Numbered from the stretch's first letter, positions 17,834-26,440 are shown. The stretch is DNA of 41,661 nt from Firmicutes bacterium UBA3738 (GCA_002372505.1 DFGY01000102.1:1-41661); one strand, 5' to 3'. Numbers and translations: made by a program. Notes: a model not told the origin generated them from the letters alone.

Positions 17834-18438
17834 TGATGGTACAGGCAAAGTTTTGTGAGATGTGTGGTGCCAAATTACAGGAAGGTGCAAAGTTCTGCAT
17901 AAATTGCGGGGCTAAGTTACCTCCGCCATTGGAAGAAGAGCCTGTCTTTGAAGAAGAGCCGGCCTTTGAGAAAGTTGATTTGACGCCTCATGAAGAACCG
18001 GAGCCGGAAACGGAGGAAGAAGTTCAGGAAGACATTCCGGAAGATGTCACGAAAGATGAAGCGTCAGATGAGACAGATGGTGAAACAGACTATGATGCTG
18101 AAAAGACTATGATTCTGGGCGGCTTTGAAAAAATCGCACCAATGGCAATTCTCACAAAGGAACGCACCGGCGAGACCATCAACATAGACAAAGAGGAATT
18201 CATATTGGGGAAGAATCCCAACAGAGTTGATTTCGCAATCAGAGACAACAAGGCTGTCAGCAGAGTGCACGCCAGCATCTCATGGGAGGACGAAGGATAC
18301 CGAATCAAAGATTTAGGATCACTAAACGGAACCTTCGTAAACAGTGCACCCGTAGGAGAAGAGGGAATGCTTCTTGAAAACGATGACGTAATAGAGCTGG
18401 CAGATGAAATGTTTCGTTTAAGACTGAAGGAAAAATAA
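17830..18438 (+). CDS. Zinc-ribbon FHA-domain protein
   Basis: 202 aa; ATG 17830 overlaps the TGA of the sigma gene (ATGA), and in-frame ATGs follow at 17833 and 17836. A zinc ribbon (CEMCG...CINCG, about 9-27) is followed by a strongly acidic linker with Glu/Asp/Pro repeats (about 35-90) containing threonines (for example EKTMILGG, about 93-100) that would suit a kinase, and by a C-terminal FHA domain (about 118-200; ILGKNPNRVDF, SRVHASI, SLNGTFVN). A TxxxGGFE-like phosphoacceptor segment before an FHA domain resembles GarA/OdhI-type kinase substrates. It is probably a soluble phospho-signalling adaptor of the kinase at 19389, expressed with the sigma factor. Confidence 0.82.
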   Translation: MMMVQAKFCEMCGAKLQEGAKFCINCGAKLPPPLEEEPVFEEEPAFEKVDLTPHEEPEPETEEEVQEDIPEDVTKDEASDETDGETDYDAEKTMILGGFEKIAPMAILTKERTGETINIDKEEFILGKNPNRVDFAIRDNKAVSRVHASISWEDEGYRIKDLGSLNGTFVNSAPVGEEGMLLENDDVIELADEMFRLRLKEK

Positions 18439-18454
18439 AGGCAAGGGTAACATA

Positions 18455-19399
18455 ATGTTCGGAAAAAAGTATAACGATCAGCCATTCATGCAGGGAGGCA
18501 GCGCCCCCTTACTAACTTTGGAAAGCAGGAAGCAGGTCATAGATATATTCAGCCTTCCCGCAACAATCGGCAGAAACGGTGAAGAAGTGGATGTTTATCT
18601 TTTCGATGAATCCATTAGCCGTACCCACTGTAAATTTGATTACTATCAGGGAGGTATAACTGTAACGGATTTATATTCCACAACGGGAACCAGGCTCGAA
18701 AAGACTAATCTCATTCCCGGGCAGCCATATATGATTGAATCGGGTTTGAAAATACGAATCGGCAAGGTGAAGTTTAAAATTACCGTGAATCACCAGGCCA
18801 TGTTCAATTACAACAACAACTTTAATAATGTTGGTTATTATGAAGAAGAATCAGCTGCGCCGCAGGTGAATAAATTTGCTTTCGATGAAAGTACACAGCT
18901 AGGCGATGAGACACAGTTCGGTGGACTAGAAGCAGTACAGATGCCATCCTACAGAACGGACAAGCCACATCTTACGGAAGAGGATGAGGAATATGATTAT
19001 GACGCAGAAATAACAGAACCTCTCGTGAAAGCTGAAGATGGTGGTTCCACAGGTGAGGAGACCGAGATTATTACTTTTTCTACAATACAGGAGGAAATGA
19101 AATTCCCGGTAAAGTCTCTTGTTGATAAAGAGACAGGTCAGGTTGTCTGCACCATTGACAAAAGCCCATTTATCATAGGTCGCAAAAGTGATGGTACTGA
19201 TGCAGTCATTGATATAAGCGGAATAAGTAGAAGACACATGAAAATCGAAAAGATAGACGATGAGTTCTATGTAACGGATATGAATTCCACAAATGGAGTG
19301 GAAGTAAACGGTGAATTGATTGAGGCAGACACACCGACAGTTATCAAACCCGGGGATATAATTGGATTGGGTGAAAAGGAGTACCGCTTTGACGACTAA
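18455..19399 (+). CDS. Double FHA-domain protein
   Basis: 314 aa, ATG 18455 after a weak GGCAAGGG site. FHA domain 1 is about 33-110 (ATIGRNGEEVDVYL, SRTHCKF at 55-61, STTGTRLE). A middle acidic segment (about 120-215) has several Thr-rich patches such as FDESTQLGDETQFGG, likely phosphothreonine targets. FHA domain 2 is about 238-312 (FIIGRKSDGTDAVID, SRRHMKI, NSTNGVEVNG). There is no membrane segment. The kinase gene begins inside its 3' end (11-base overlap), so the two are translationally linked. It probably acts as the kinase's scaffold, docking phosphorylated partners such as the FHA-ABC ATPase region or the zinc-ribbon FHA protein. Confidence 0.85.
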   Translation: MFGKKYNDQPFMQGGSAPLLTLESRKQVIDIFSLPATIGRNGEEVDVYLFDESISRTHCKFDYYQGGITVTDLYSTTGTRLEKTNLIPGQPYMIESGLKIRIGKVKFKITVNHQAMFNYNNNFNNVGYYEEESAAPQVNKFAFDESTQLGDETQFGGLEAVQMPSYRTDKPHLTEEDEEYDYDAEITEPLVKAEDGGSTGEETEIITFSTIQEEMKFPVKSLVDKETGQVVCTIDKSPFIIGRKSDGTDAVIDISGISRRHMKIEKIDDEFYVTDMNSTNGVEVNGELIEADTPTVIKPGDIIGLGEKEYRFDD

Positions 19400-21446
19400 C
19401 AAAGAACAGTTAACGGCAGCCGTAGACAAGATATTTCATAACAGATACAGAGTATATGAGACTTCCATTGGAGAGGGCGGCATGGGTACAGTGTTCCGCG
19501 TTGATACCAATGATATGTTCCATATGAAGAGGGCTCTGAAGGTCATATATAAAAGTCAACAGCGCCCGGGCATGAATGTCTACGCTGAGATTAACGCGGT
19601 GAAAGGTCTGGACCATCCGGGAATACCGCAGATTATAGAAGTTGGAGAAGATGACGAAGCCCTCTATATTATTCAGGAACTGGTGGAAGGTGAGTCTCTC
19701 AGACAGATAGTGCAGAGGAACGGAGCCGTCAGCGATGATGTGCTGACTCTTTGGATGAACGATGTTGCCGATGCACTGTCTTATTTGCATTCCAACAATA
19801 TTATTCACAGGGACATAAAGCCGACCAACATAATGGTAACATCCGAAGGCCGGGTCAAGCTCATTGATTTTGGTCTAGCCAAAGAAATAGAGCACGTGGA
19901 CACTGCGGATCACCGGGTAATAGGCACGCGAAACTACACACCTCCTGAAAGGTATGAAGGTTTGCCTGCGGACATACGTACGGATATTTATGAGTACGGA
20001 TCCACATTCTACAACATTGCCACTGGTGAAGTTCCCTTGGAGATGAGCAGCGATTCCAAGAAGCACATGACTATCATGCGGAGGCATCTGGACAAAGTAA
20101 AATCTCCCGGCATCAGGTCAATTCTCAAGAAGTGCATAGATGTTAATCCGGCACGCAGATATCAAAATTTCGATGAAGTCCGCTACAGACTTAAGACTAT
20201 AGACGAATTCAACAAGGCCGTCACTGCAAATGAGCGCAGGCATAAGGCGCTTAAACGAACAACAGCAGTGCTGCTGGCTCTCGGGATAGCATTCCTAGGC
20301 GCAGGAATCTGGAAGAGCATAGATGACCACGACAGCTACTTTAAAGAACTGGCTGCTGAATCTGAAACATTATGTGAGCAGGGAAAGTATGACGAAGCCA
20401 TTGAAACTGCAAATGAGGCTATCAGCTTTGACGATAATCAGATATTGGGATATCAACGCAAATATGAGGCAATGACGAAACTGGCTGAAGCAAATAGGGA
20501 TTCTTTTGAGAATGTAGCTGGGGAAATTGAAGATGATATAAGAAACAGTGATGCAGACCTTAAGGATAGCGGGAATATTAATGTGCTGCTGGGGAATGCT
20601 TATTACAGCAGTCAAGAGCGTGATGCTGCAGAGGAGACGTTGGATGAAGCTATAGCATTACTGGAGGATGAAAAAGAAAGCGACGAAGTAAAAAGTACAC
20701 TTCGTGAGGCAAGAATAATAAAAGCACTAAACTATGTTGACCAGGAGAAGTTAGAAAAAGCCAGTGAAGAGATGGCTGACATAAAAGGATCCGGAGATGA
20801 AGCCTCGGCATCAGTTGACTATCTAAACGGATATATTAATAAAAATACCAAGCGATATGATATAGCAGCCGATGATTTTAAATCCGCCATAAAGAAAGAG
20901 AAGAACAACAAAGATCTTAAACGTAAAGCATATACAGAGCTTGCCGAAATGTATTTGCACCAGACTCATGAACCTGTAAAAGCAATAAAAGTTCTAGAGA
21001 ATGCAAGTAAAGAAGATAAGTATTATGAAGACAATTGGAGAATACAGTTGGATTTAGGTGAAGCTTACGTAGGTGTAGGAGAATATGCTAAGGGACTGAA
21101 AACGTATAAAAAAATCGAAAAAAACAGTGGCGCTTCATGGATAATCGCCGCGCAAAAGCATGTTTGCAATATGCGTTTGAATAACTACAATGATGCTCTC
21201 GACGACGCGGAGAAAATGATAGAACTGGGTGCAAATAGCGAGAAGCCATATCTGGGCTATGTCAGAAAAGCAAACGCTTTGTGCGAAATAGGCAAAGAAA
21301 AGAAAAACTTTTCAGGTGACTACAGGCGTGCCTATGAGGAAGCGAGAGCAAAGGCTATTGAGAGCGGAAATACAGAAGATCGCGATTATAAAAAGATGGA
21401 AGCCGATCACATAGAATTATTAAAGAAAAACTGGATTGACTGGTGA
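19389..21446 (+). CDS. Membrane-anchored Ser/Thr protein kinase with TPR-like ectodomain
   Basis: 685 aa from TTG 19389: AAGGAG at 19376-19381 is 7 bases upstream, while the earlier in-frame TTG (19362) and GTG (19371) have none. The Hanks-type kinase domain spans about 18-280: glycine loop GEGGMGTV (28-35), ATP Lys51 in RALKVI, Glu67, catalytic HRDIKPTN (140-147), DFG (160-162), GTRNYTPPE (180-188) in the activation segment. One membrane helix spans about 292-309, followed by about 375 residues of helical TPR-like repeats outside (EAIETANEAISFDDN and similar). Most Firmicute kinases of this type carry PASTA repeats instead, so the sensed ligand should differ. The gene overlaps the double-FHA gene and is the likely phosphorylating hub of the cluster. 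Confidence 0.9.
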   Translation: MTTNKEQLTAAVDKIFHNRYRVYETSIGEGGMGTVFRVDTNDMFHMKRALKVIYKSQQRPGMNVYAEINAVKGLDHPGIPQIIEVGEDDEALYIIQELVEGESLRQIVQRNGAVSDDVLTLWMNDVADALSYLHSNNIIHRDIKPTNIMVTSEGRVKLIDFGLAKEIEHVDTADHRVIGTRNYTPPERYEGLPADIRTDIYEYGSTFYNIATGEVPLEMSSDSKKHMTIMRRHLDKVKSPGIRSILKKCIDVNPARRYQNFDEVRYRLKTIDEFNKAVTANERRHKALKRTTAVLLALGIAFLGAGIWKSIDDHDSYFKELAAESETLCEQGKYDEAIETANEAISFDDNQILGYQRKYEAMTKLAEANRDSFENVAGEIEDDIRNSDADLKDSGNINVLLGNAYYSSQERDAAEETLDEAIALLEDEKESDEVKSTLREARIIKALNYVDQEKLEKASEEMADIKGSGDEASASVDYLNGYINKNTKRYDIAADDFKSAIKKEKNNKDLKRKAYTELAEMYLHQTHEPVKAIKVLENASKEDKYYEDNWRIQLDLGEAYVGVGEYAKGLKTYKKIEKNSGASWIIAAQKHVCNMRLNNYNDALDDAEKMIELGANSEKPYLGYVRKANALCEIGKEKKNFSGDYRRAYEEARAKAIESGNTEDRDYKKMEADHIELLKKNWIDW

Positions 21447-21455
21447 GGCAACGAA

Positions 21456-21791
21456 ATGAACAAATTCACAATAGGGCCCATGGTCCTGGGACCGGGTATG
21501 ATAATGCTGGCAGTATCTTTGGTACTGCTGCTGGCAGGGCTGATATTACTGATAAAACTTCTGCGGACTGACTGGAATATGTCTGTCGGAGCTTTTAATA
21601 CAAAGTTTATGTATGAGACTTCCCTTGGACAAGAGGATATACGCCAAAACACTAAGCGACGTGAAATGGCAGCACGCCTCGGCATAAGGCATGAACTGAA
21701 ACCGGAAGAAAAGGTTTTGGAACATGAGGATAAGACGGAAGATTTTTCAAAGAGAGAGGATGACGATTTTAAAACAGAGGAGTTGAGATGA
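21456..21791 (+). CDS. Small single-pass membrane protein
   Basis: 111 aa, ATG 21456 nine bases after the kinase gene. One strongly hydrophobic helix (about 14-36, MIMLAVSLVLLLAGLILLIKLL) is followed by a charged cytoplasmic-looking tail with many Glu/Lys/Arg residues and threonines (DKTEDFSKREDDDF). I do not recognise a family. Placement between the kinase gene and the third TPR gene, and an ATGA overlap with the latter, suggest it is a small partner of the kinase complex or a substrate of the kinase. Confidence 0.65.
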   Translation: MNKFTIGPMVLGPGMIMLAVSLVLLLAGLILLIKLLRTDWNMSVGAFNTKFMYETSLGQEDIRQNTKRREMAARLGIRHELKPEEKVLEHEDKTEDFSKREDDDFKTEELR

Positions 21792-23434
21792 ACCAGGATT
21801 TAGAACGTACGGAAAAACTGTTAGGCAAGTCTGGGAAAAAGGCTAAGAAGAAAACCGGAATAATCATCATAGCCATAGCCGCAATTATCGCGGCTGGCAT
21901 TGGCGTGTTCATAGGAGTGAGTGGCAGCAGTTCAAACCAGGTTAATGAAAAACTGAAAATCGCGGACAAGTTGCTCCTGGAAGGCAAATACGAACAGGCT
22001 ATTACGGCATATAACGAGGTCATAGAAATCGACGACAAAAACGCAAAAGCCTATGAAGGACTGGGCGATTCATATACCAAATCCAATCAATACAAAAAGG
22101 CGGTGAAGCCGTATAAAGAAGCAGTTAAAAATGCCGAAGGAAAAGACAAAGATAAAGTTGCCGACAAAGTCGTAACTACGGCAATTAACAACAACGATGA
22201 AAAGACCGCCAAAGAAGTGCTGGAATTAAGAAACAAAGATAAATCAGACAAGGAAAAGAAAAAACTAGATGACTATATGGAGGATAGGAAAGCCTATCAG
22301 AATGTTTTAAATACGTTATACGATGAAAACAAATTCGAAACAGATGGCGAAACAATCACACCGTTCTTTTATGATAACGAGTTCAAAAGCGGAGAACTGG
22401 ATTTTTCAGAGAACCGATTTGCTATGGCAGATATAGATAACGATGGAAAGAATGAATTGATATTTGAGGCAAATACAGCAATGTCCAATTATACAGGCAC
22501 CTATATTTTGAAGTATGATGAGAGAACCAAAGAAATACGAAACATGGTTCAATTCTTTAAACCTGCATTCTATTCCAACGCAATAATTAAAGCGGCGCAT
22601 TATAAAATACCGGACATCGAAGATGGATTTACGTACGGAAAATATGATGCGAAAGAAGATAGCTGGAGCAAATATGTGGTTATCAAACACTTGTCGGAAA
22701 ACAATTCAACAGCATTTGGCGAGGAGTTTTCGGAAGAGGAAGATAAGAATGGGAATGGCATAATATATGATATATCAATTCTTACTGAAGAAGGGGAGAA
22801 ACGAGAAAAATGGTTGGATGATGACGAATTTAAAGCGTGGGAAGAAAAGACCTTTGATTCCACAGAACTGAAAATTGATTATAAGGTATTCACGAAGGAA
22901 AATATAAATGAGTTAACGGAAATAATGACAAAGAGTAATTCGAAAGTTGCTAAGATAAGAGAAGAAAAATATGTAAAGATTAGCGACAAGTTGTGTGTAG
23001 ATAATTATTACGCTGAAGCTAAGGATGGAAAAATAGTTTGGAAATATACGACAAACCAATATCATCCGGCACAAGCTTCATATTCATACCATCTACTAAC
23101 TCAGAAATATGTATACATAAATGACGGTGGAGTGATAAAACAGCTAGATAGAGAAACAGGGAAGGAACTGGCAAAAGCAAGTAGAGAAGGACTGTATTCG
23201 GGAGAAATGGCCACGGATGGGGATAATTTATACATTGCCAGCGGTTTTGACGAGGTAACTGTTTATAAATTTGATAACAAGCTGCAATATGCTTGGTCAA
23301 CAGACATAGAAAATGTATTTGAAGGTGCGGGAATAAAGGCAAACAAAAGAAAAGTAACCGTAATAACCTGGCCACCGGAAGAAGACGAAAATGTATATAT
23401 ATATCTAGATCCAAAAACAGGCGAGAAGTTATGA
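21788..23434 (+). CDS. Membrane-anchored TPR protein with a different C-terminal head (VCBS/PQQ-like)
   Basis: 548 aa; ATG 21788 overlaps the previous TGA. The N-terminal part copies the paralogues at 7305 and 12400: cytoplasmic tail MNQDLERTEKLLGK, helix about 24-44, TPR-like repeats about 50-150 (GKYEQAITAYNEVIEIDDKN). The C-terminal part is different: a region with an FG-GAP/VCBS-like calcium-loop motif (MADIDNDGKNELIFEA, about 213-228), an unassigned middle, and a final segment (about 430-548) with repeats like LDRETGKELAKASREG and ATDGDNLYIASG, typical of PQQ-like beta-propellers. It looks like the same anchor and TPR stalk carrying a swapped sensor head. Last gene of the kinase unit. 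Confidence 0.75.
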   Translation: MNQDLERTEKLLGKSGKKAKKKTGIIIIAIAAIIAAGIGVFIGVSGSSSNQVNEKLKIADKLLLEGKYEQAITAYNEVIEIDDKNAKAYEGLGDSYTKSNQYKKAVKPYKEAVKNAEGKDKDKVADKVVTTAINNNDEKTAKEVLELRNKDKSDKEKKKLDDYMEDRKAYQNVLNTLYDENKFETDGETITPFFYDNEFKSGELDFSENRFAMADIDNDGKNELIFEANTAMSNYTGTYILKYDERTKEIRNMVQFFKPAFYSNAIIKAAHYKIPDIEDGFTYGKYDAKEDSWSKYVVIKHLSENNSTAFGEEFSEEEDKNGNGIIYDISILTEEGEKREKWLDDDEFKAWEEKTFDSTELKIDYKVFTKENINELTEIMTKSNSKVAKIREEKYVKISDKLCVDNYYAEAKDGKIVWKYTTNQYHPAQASYSYHLLTQKYVYINDGGVIKQLDRETGKELAKASREGLYSGEMATDGDNLYIASGFDEVTVYKFDNKLQYAWSTDIENVFEGAGIKANKRKVTVITWPPEEDENVYIYLDPKTGEKL

Positions 23435-23463
23435 TGTATATTTGTGATTAAAGTGAATGGCGA

Positions 23464-23491
23464 TTGAACCTTAATGTGTATACTTGCATCT
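23464..23491 (+). promoter_or_regulatory. Putative ECF sigma promoter, site 5
   Basis: TTGAACC (23464-23470), 14 bases, TGCATCT (23485-23491), 53 bases before the next start codon. It begins the last unit of the signalling block. Confidence 0.75.
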
Positions 23492-23543
23492 AAGATACAA
23501 GAAGGACACGAAATCAGAGAAAAGATGTTAAAGGGAGGACGAA

Positions 23544-24476
23544 ATGATTTGTAAAGAATGTGGAACTCAAAATAATGCTACTGCTAAATTCTGCAGGGCG
23601 TGCGGCAGTAAGCTGGAAGAAATCACAGTGCAGGAGCAGAAAAAGAATTTCTGCCCGGCTTGCGGGTCTGAGAACAGTGAAAATGCAGCGTTTTGCAGAA
23701 ACTGTGGAATGCAGCTTGTGGCGGCACAGAGCACGGTTGCGTCTGCAACAGAAAATGTAAAACAGGTTACCCAAAACGAAAACATTCAAAAGATGACAGC
23801 GGCTTCAAAAAGTGCTTTCAGCAAGGCGTTCAGTATGATCAAGATGGCATTCGCAGACCCCATAAGCGCAATAAAGTCAGCAAGAGAAGACGAAGAATAC
23901 TGGATGTCCACACTGATTGTGTGCCTGATAAAAGATTTTTTGATTGCGCTACTTCCCATTTTACGTCTTTCATCATACATAAATAGTCAGCTTGGGGCTT
24001 ATGCGGAATTGGCTTCAGAATATATGAAAGAGAATCTGGGCATTGGATTGCCGGGTTTGTTCTTTGCGCTGTTTTTCATGTTGGTTGCCTGTGATGCAGC
24101 AATAATATTTGTAACGTTTGGTATCGGAAAGGCTTTTGGTGGCCAAGTTGCTCTAAAAAATTATATCGGAGCACTGAGCCCTTCAATGATATTCAATGCA
24201 GCCGGTTCTTTGCTGGTAATTCTACTGTTGATGATGTCTCCGGAAGGACTTGCAGTTCCGGCAGCTGTAGTATTATCTATAGTAATGATCCTTCAGATGA
24301 TTCTGATTTGGAAAGCGTTCGAAGTATCTATGGAGATGAATGAACAAAAGGCTTTTTACGCTTTTGCGTTAGCAATAGCTGCTGCAATAATAGCAGACCT
24401 AATCATATTTAAGATTATCCAAAGCGTAGCGTTGGAGCAATTATCTCAGGTTTTAGAATCGGAGTTTAGACTTTAA
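23544..24476 (+). CDS. Double zinc-ribbon, Yip1-like multi-pass membrane protein
   Basis: 310 aa, ATG 23544 with AAGGGAGGA upstream. Two zinc ribbons in tandem (CKECG...CRACG, 3-21; CPACG...CRNCG, 36-54) lie in the cytoplasm, then a linker. About five membrane helices fill the rest (roughly 125-145, 170-195, 205-235, 240-260, 270-295). The arrangement matches bacterial zinc-ribbon/Yip1-like proteins of unknown role. It follows an exact ECF-type promoter and is 5 bases from the amidase gene, so it probably works at the membrane in the same cell-wall response. Confidence 0.72.
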   Translation: MICKECGTQNNATAKFCRACGSKLEEITVQEQKKNFCPACGSENSENAAFCRNCGMQLVAAQSTVASATENVKQVTQNENIQKMTAASKSAFSKAFSMIKMAFADPISAIKSAREDEEYWMSTLIVCLIKDFLIALLPILRLSSYINSQLGAYAELASEYMKENLGIGLPGLFFALFFMLVACDAAIIFVTFGIGKAFGGQVALKNYIGALSPSMIFNAAGSLLVILLLMMSPEGLAVPAAVVLSIVMILQMILIWKAFEVSMEMNEQKAFYAFALAIAAAIIADLIIFKIIQSVALEQLSQVLESEFRL

Positions 24477-24481
24477 TCAAT

Positions 24482-25291
24482 ATGAATAAAAAGATAATCT
24501 CTTTATTAATAATAGCAATTATCATTGTCGGGACAGGATTTGTATTTTTGTATACCCACGATGAGCCACAGGCAGACGGCAACGCTGTCAAATTAGTTAA
24601 CAAGGCGGCAGGCGATATTAGAAAAGAGGTCCTTGCGGAAAAGGAAAGGATGCTCATCGAAAAGGAGAAGGCTCGGGAAAAGAAGGAGCGCGAAAAGAGA
24701 GAAAAAGCCGAAGCTGAAAAGGCAAAAAAAGATATAGCGATTGAACAGAATATAGTTGAAGAATTCATTCACGGAGACAAAGGGAAAGAGTACCAGAAAT
24801 ACATAGTGCTTCACGACACTGAAGGTGGTTCAGACGCATACAACATTATTCAGAGCTGGGTAAACCAAGGTAAGAAAGTGGCTTCTCATTTCATTATAAG
24901 TAAAGATGGTACAATAGTACAATGTGTCCCCATGGATAAAATCGCACATCACGCCGGATTCGGCAATAATGGTCATAATGAAAAGTATGGTGTTACAGAT
25001 GAATCTCGGGACGACCGAGCAGGTACGGAGAGCGTAGGAGCAGACTACAGTGACTATGGGATGAATTCTTACTCCATAGGAATAGAGATGCTTCACAACG
25101 GATCTTCAGGGGAGGAATACCCGGAAGCACAGCTGGAGGCATTGGATAAATTGATTGCGTATATTGATAATTATTATGGCAACGAAAGTACCATAATAGA
25201 TCACAAAATGTGGAGAACGAGTAATTCCGACACATCGAGTGAATTTGCGGGATACTTGCAAAACTATATGAGCAAGAGACGCCACGAGTGA
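24482..25291 (+). CDS. Membrane-anchored N-acetylmuramoyl-L-alanine amidase (Amidase_2)
   Basis: 269 aa, ATG 24482; no clear ribosome site is present, so it is probably coupled to the gene 5 bases upstream. It has an N-terminal anchor or uncleaved signal (about 5-24), a charged coiled coil rich in Glu/Lys/Arg (about 46-88), then an Amidase_2/PGRP domain (about 103-265). Zinc ligands and catalytic positions visible: His111 in IVLHDTEGG, the HHAG at 156-159, and the His of IIDHKMWRT near 240. The protein would cleave MurNAc-L-Ala bonds outside the membrane. The cluster thus has two unrelated amidases, one lipid-anchored (14951) and one helix-anchored. Confidence 0.85.
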   Translation: MNKKIISLLIIAIIIVGTGFVFLYTHDEPQADGNAVKLVNKAAGDIRKEVLAEKERMLIEKEKAREKKEREKREKAEAEKAKKDIAIEQNIVEEFIHGDKGKEYQKYIVLHDTEGGSDAYNIIQSWVNQGKKVASHFIISKDGTIVQCVPMDKIAHHAGFGNNGHNEKYGVTDESRDDRAGTESVGADYSDYGMNSYSIGIEMLHNGSSGEEYPEAQLEALDKLIAYIDNYYGNESTIIDHKMWRTSNSDTSSEFAGYLQNYMSKRRHE

Positions 25292-25320
25292 GCGTAAGTT
25301 GTTAGAGAGGATTGGTAAGC

Positions 25321-26325
25321 ATGGGTTACAAATATTGCAGAAATTGTGGAACAGCAAATAAAAGTGAGAACAGATTCTGCGAAGAGTGCGGGAGCGTTCT
25401 AGCTATATCGTCGCAGCCAGCACCGCGAGGAGCTGCTCCTGCCGGTGTTGCAACGGTCACCAAAAAGAGCAGCAGGAAAGTCATAATCATCCCTGTAATA
25501 ATAGCGGCATTACTCCTGATTGCAGGGGGAGTGTTTGCGTATTTCAATTATTTTAAATACAACACAATAGATGTGGTTAAAGATTTCGACATCAGAGTTC
25601 TGGATTTAAGTGGCGCTGATGGTGAGACTATGATCAATGATGTTGATGAGGATAGAATTAAAGAGTTGCTTGATTACAATGATGCAACTGAAGAGGAAAA
25701 GAATTTTATCGATAGTTTCAGATACAAATGGGACAGAGAAGATGATATGCATCTGTCCAATGGAGATAAAGTCGTGGTAACTGTCATGTTTGATGAAGAT
25801 ATGGCTGAGAAGTACAACATCAAAGTCAAGAATTCAAAACACGGCAAAGTCACGGAGACAATTACCATAAGCGATCGGGCAGACAAAAAGGAAGAAGCAA
25901 CAGCCAACAACAGCTACCAGACTCCGACCCAAACACCATATGACGATCATGATGTGGTTGATACAAACTCGGCTGAAAAGACAACTAAATCAGATCCATA
26001 TGAAGACGAGAAGCTTAACAATGATGATGGAGCATACTACAAAGTTTCCGACAGAAAACTGACATCCAATGAGATAAAGAATTGGAATAGGGATAAAGTA
26101 CAAACTTGGATAAACTATATTTACACAAAGCACGGTTACAAAATTTCAACCCTTCCACAGTCAGAGGCTCAAAGGGAACATTTCGAGCAATTTGAATGGT
26201 ATGAGAATGAGCCGTCAAAAGGTAGTGGAGAAAAAGCTCAAAATAAAATAAAAAAGAAGTACTTTACAGACATTGAAAAGGCTAATGAAGAATTGCTCGT
26301 AAAAAGACGTGACGAACTAAAATAG
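25321..26325 (+). CDS. Zinc-ribbon membrane protein with C-terminal YARHG domain
   Basis: 334 aa. I use ATG 25321 (AGAGAGG upstream) rather than GTG 25312. A zinc ribbon (CRNCG...CEECG, about 6-24) is followed by a membrane helix (about 54-77), an extracytoplasmic region (about 80-180) of unknown fold, a Thr/Asp linker, and a C-terminal domain (about 245-320) with the YARHG pattern: LTSNEIKNWNRDKVQTWINY, then IYTKHGYKI and a FEWYE motif. YARHG domains are extracellular, often in clostridial surface proteins, and thought to bind wall components. It closes the ECF-controlled unit and lies directly before the second Rpn-tail repeat. Confidence 0.78.
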   Translation: MGYKYCRNCGTANKSENRFCEECGSVLAISSQPAPRGAAPAGVATVTKKSSRKVIIIPVIIAALLLIAGGVFAYFNYFKYNTIDVVKDFDIRVLDLSGADGETMINDVDEDRIKELLDYNDATEEEKNFIDSFRYKWDREDDMHLSNGDKVVVTVMFDEDMAEKYNIKVKNSKHGKVTETITISDRADKKEEATANNSYQTPTQTPYDDHDVVDTNSAEKTTKSDPYEDEKLNNDDGAYYKVSDRKLTSNEIKNWNRDKVQTWINYIYTKHGYKISTLPQSEAQREHFEQFEWYENEPSKGSGEKAQNKIKKKYFTDIEKANEELLVKRRDELK

Positions 26326-26345
26326 AGAGTATAAGAAGAGAGGAA

Positions 26346-26440
26346 GGTAGTGAATTTATTGGGATGATAGACCGGAAGGTTAAATCCATCAAAGAGAACC
26401 TGAATGAAGGGGGTGAAGTTTATGCAGTTTGAGGAAATGA
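26346..26440 (+). repeat. Direct repeat copy 2 (Rpn-tail scar)
   Basis: About 95 bp, nearly identical to 2152-2245 and in the same orientation. An extra G in the run at 26409-26413 breaks the reading frame here, independent of the poly-A frameshift in copy 1. After 26440 the sequence diverges from copy 1. Confidence 0.85.

Noticed and set aside
7236..26325. Type VII secretion locus
   Set aside because: FHA and kinase genes recall it, but there is no EssC/FtsK-type ATPase, WXG100 protein or YukD-like gene.
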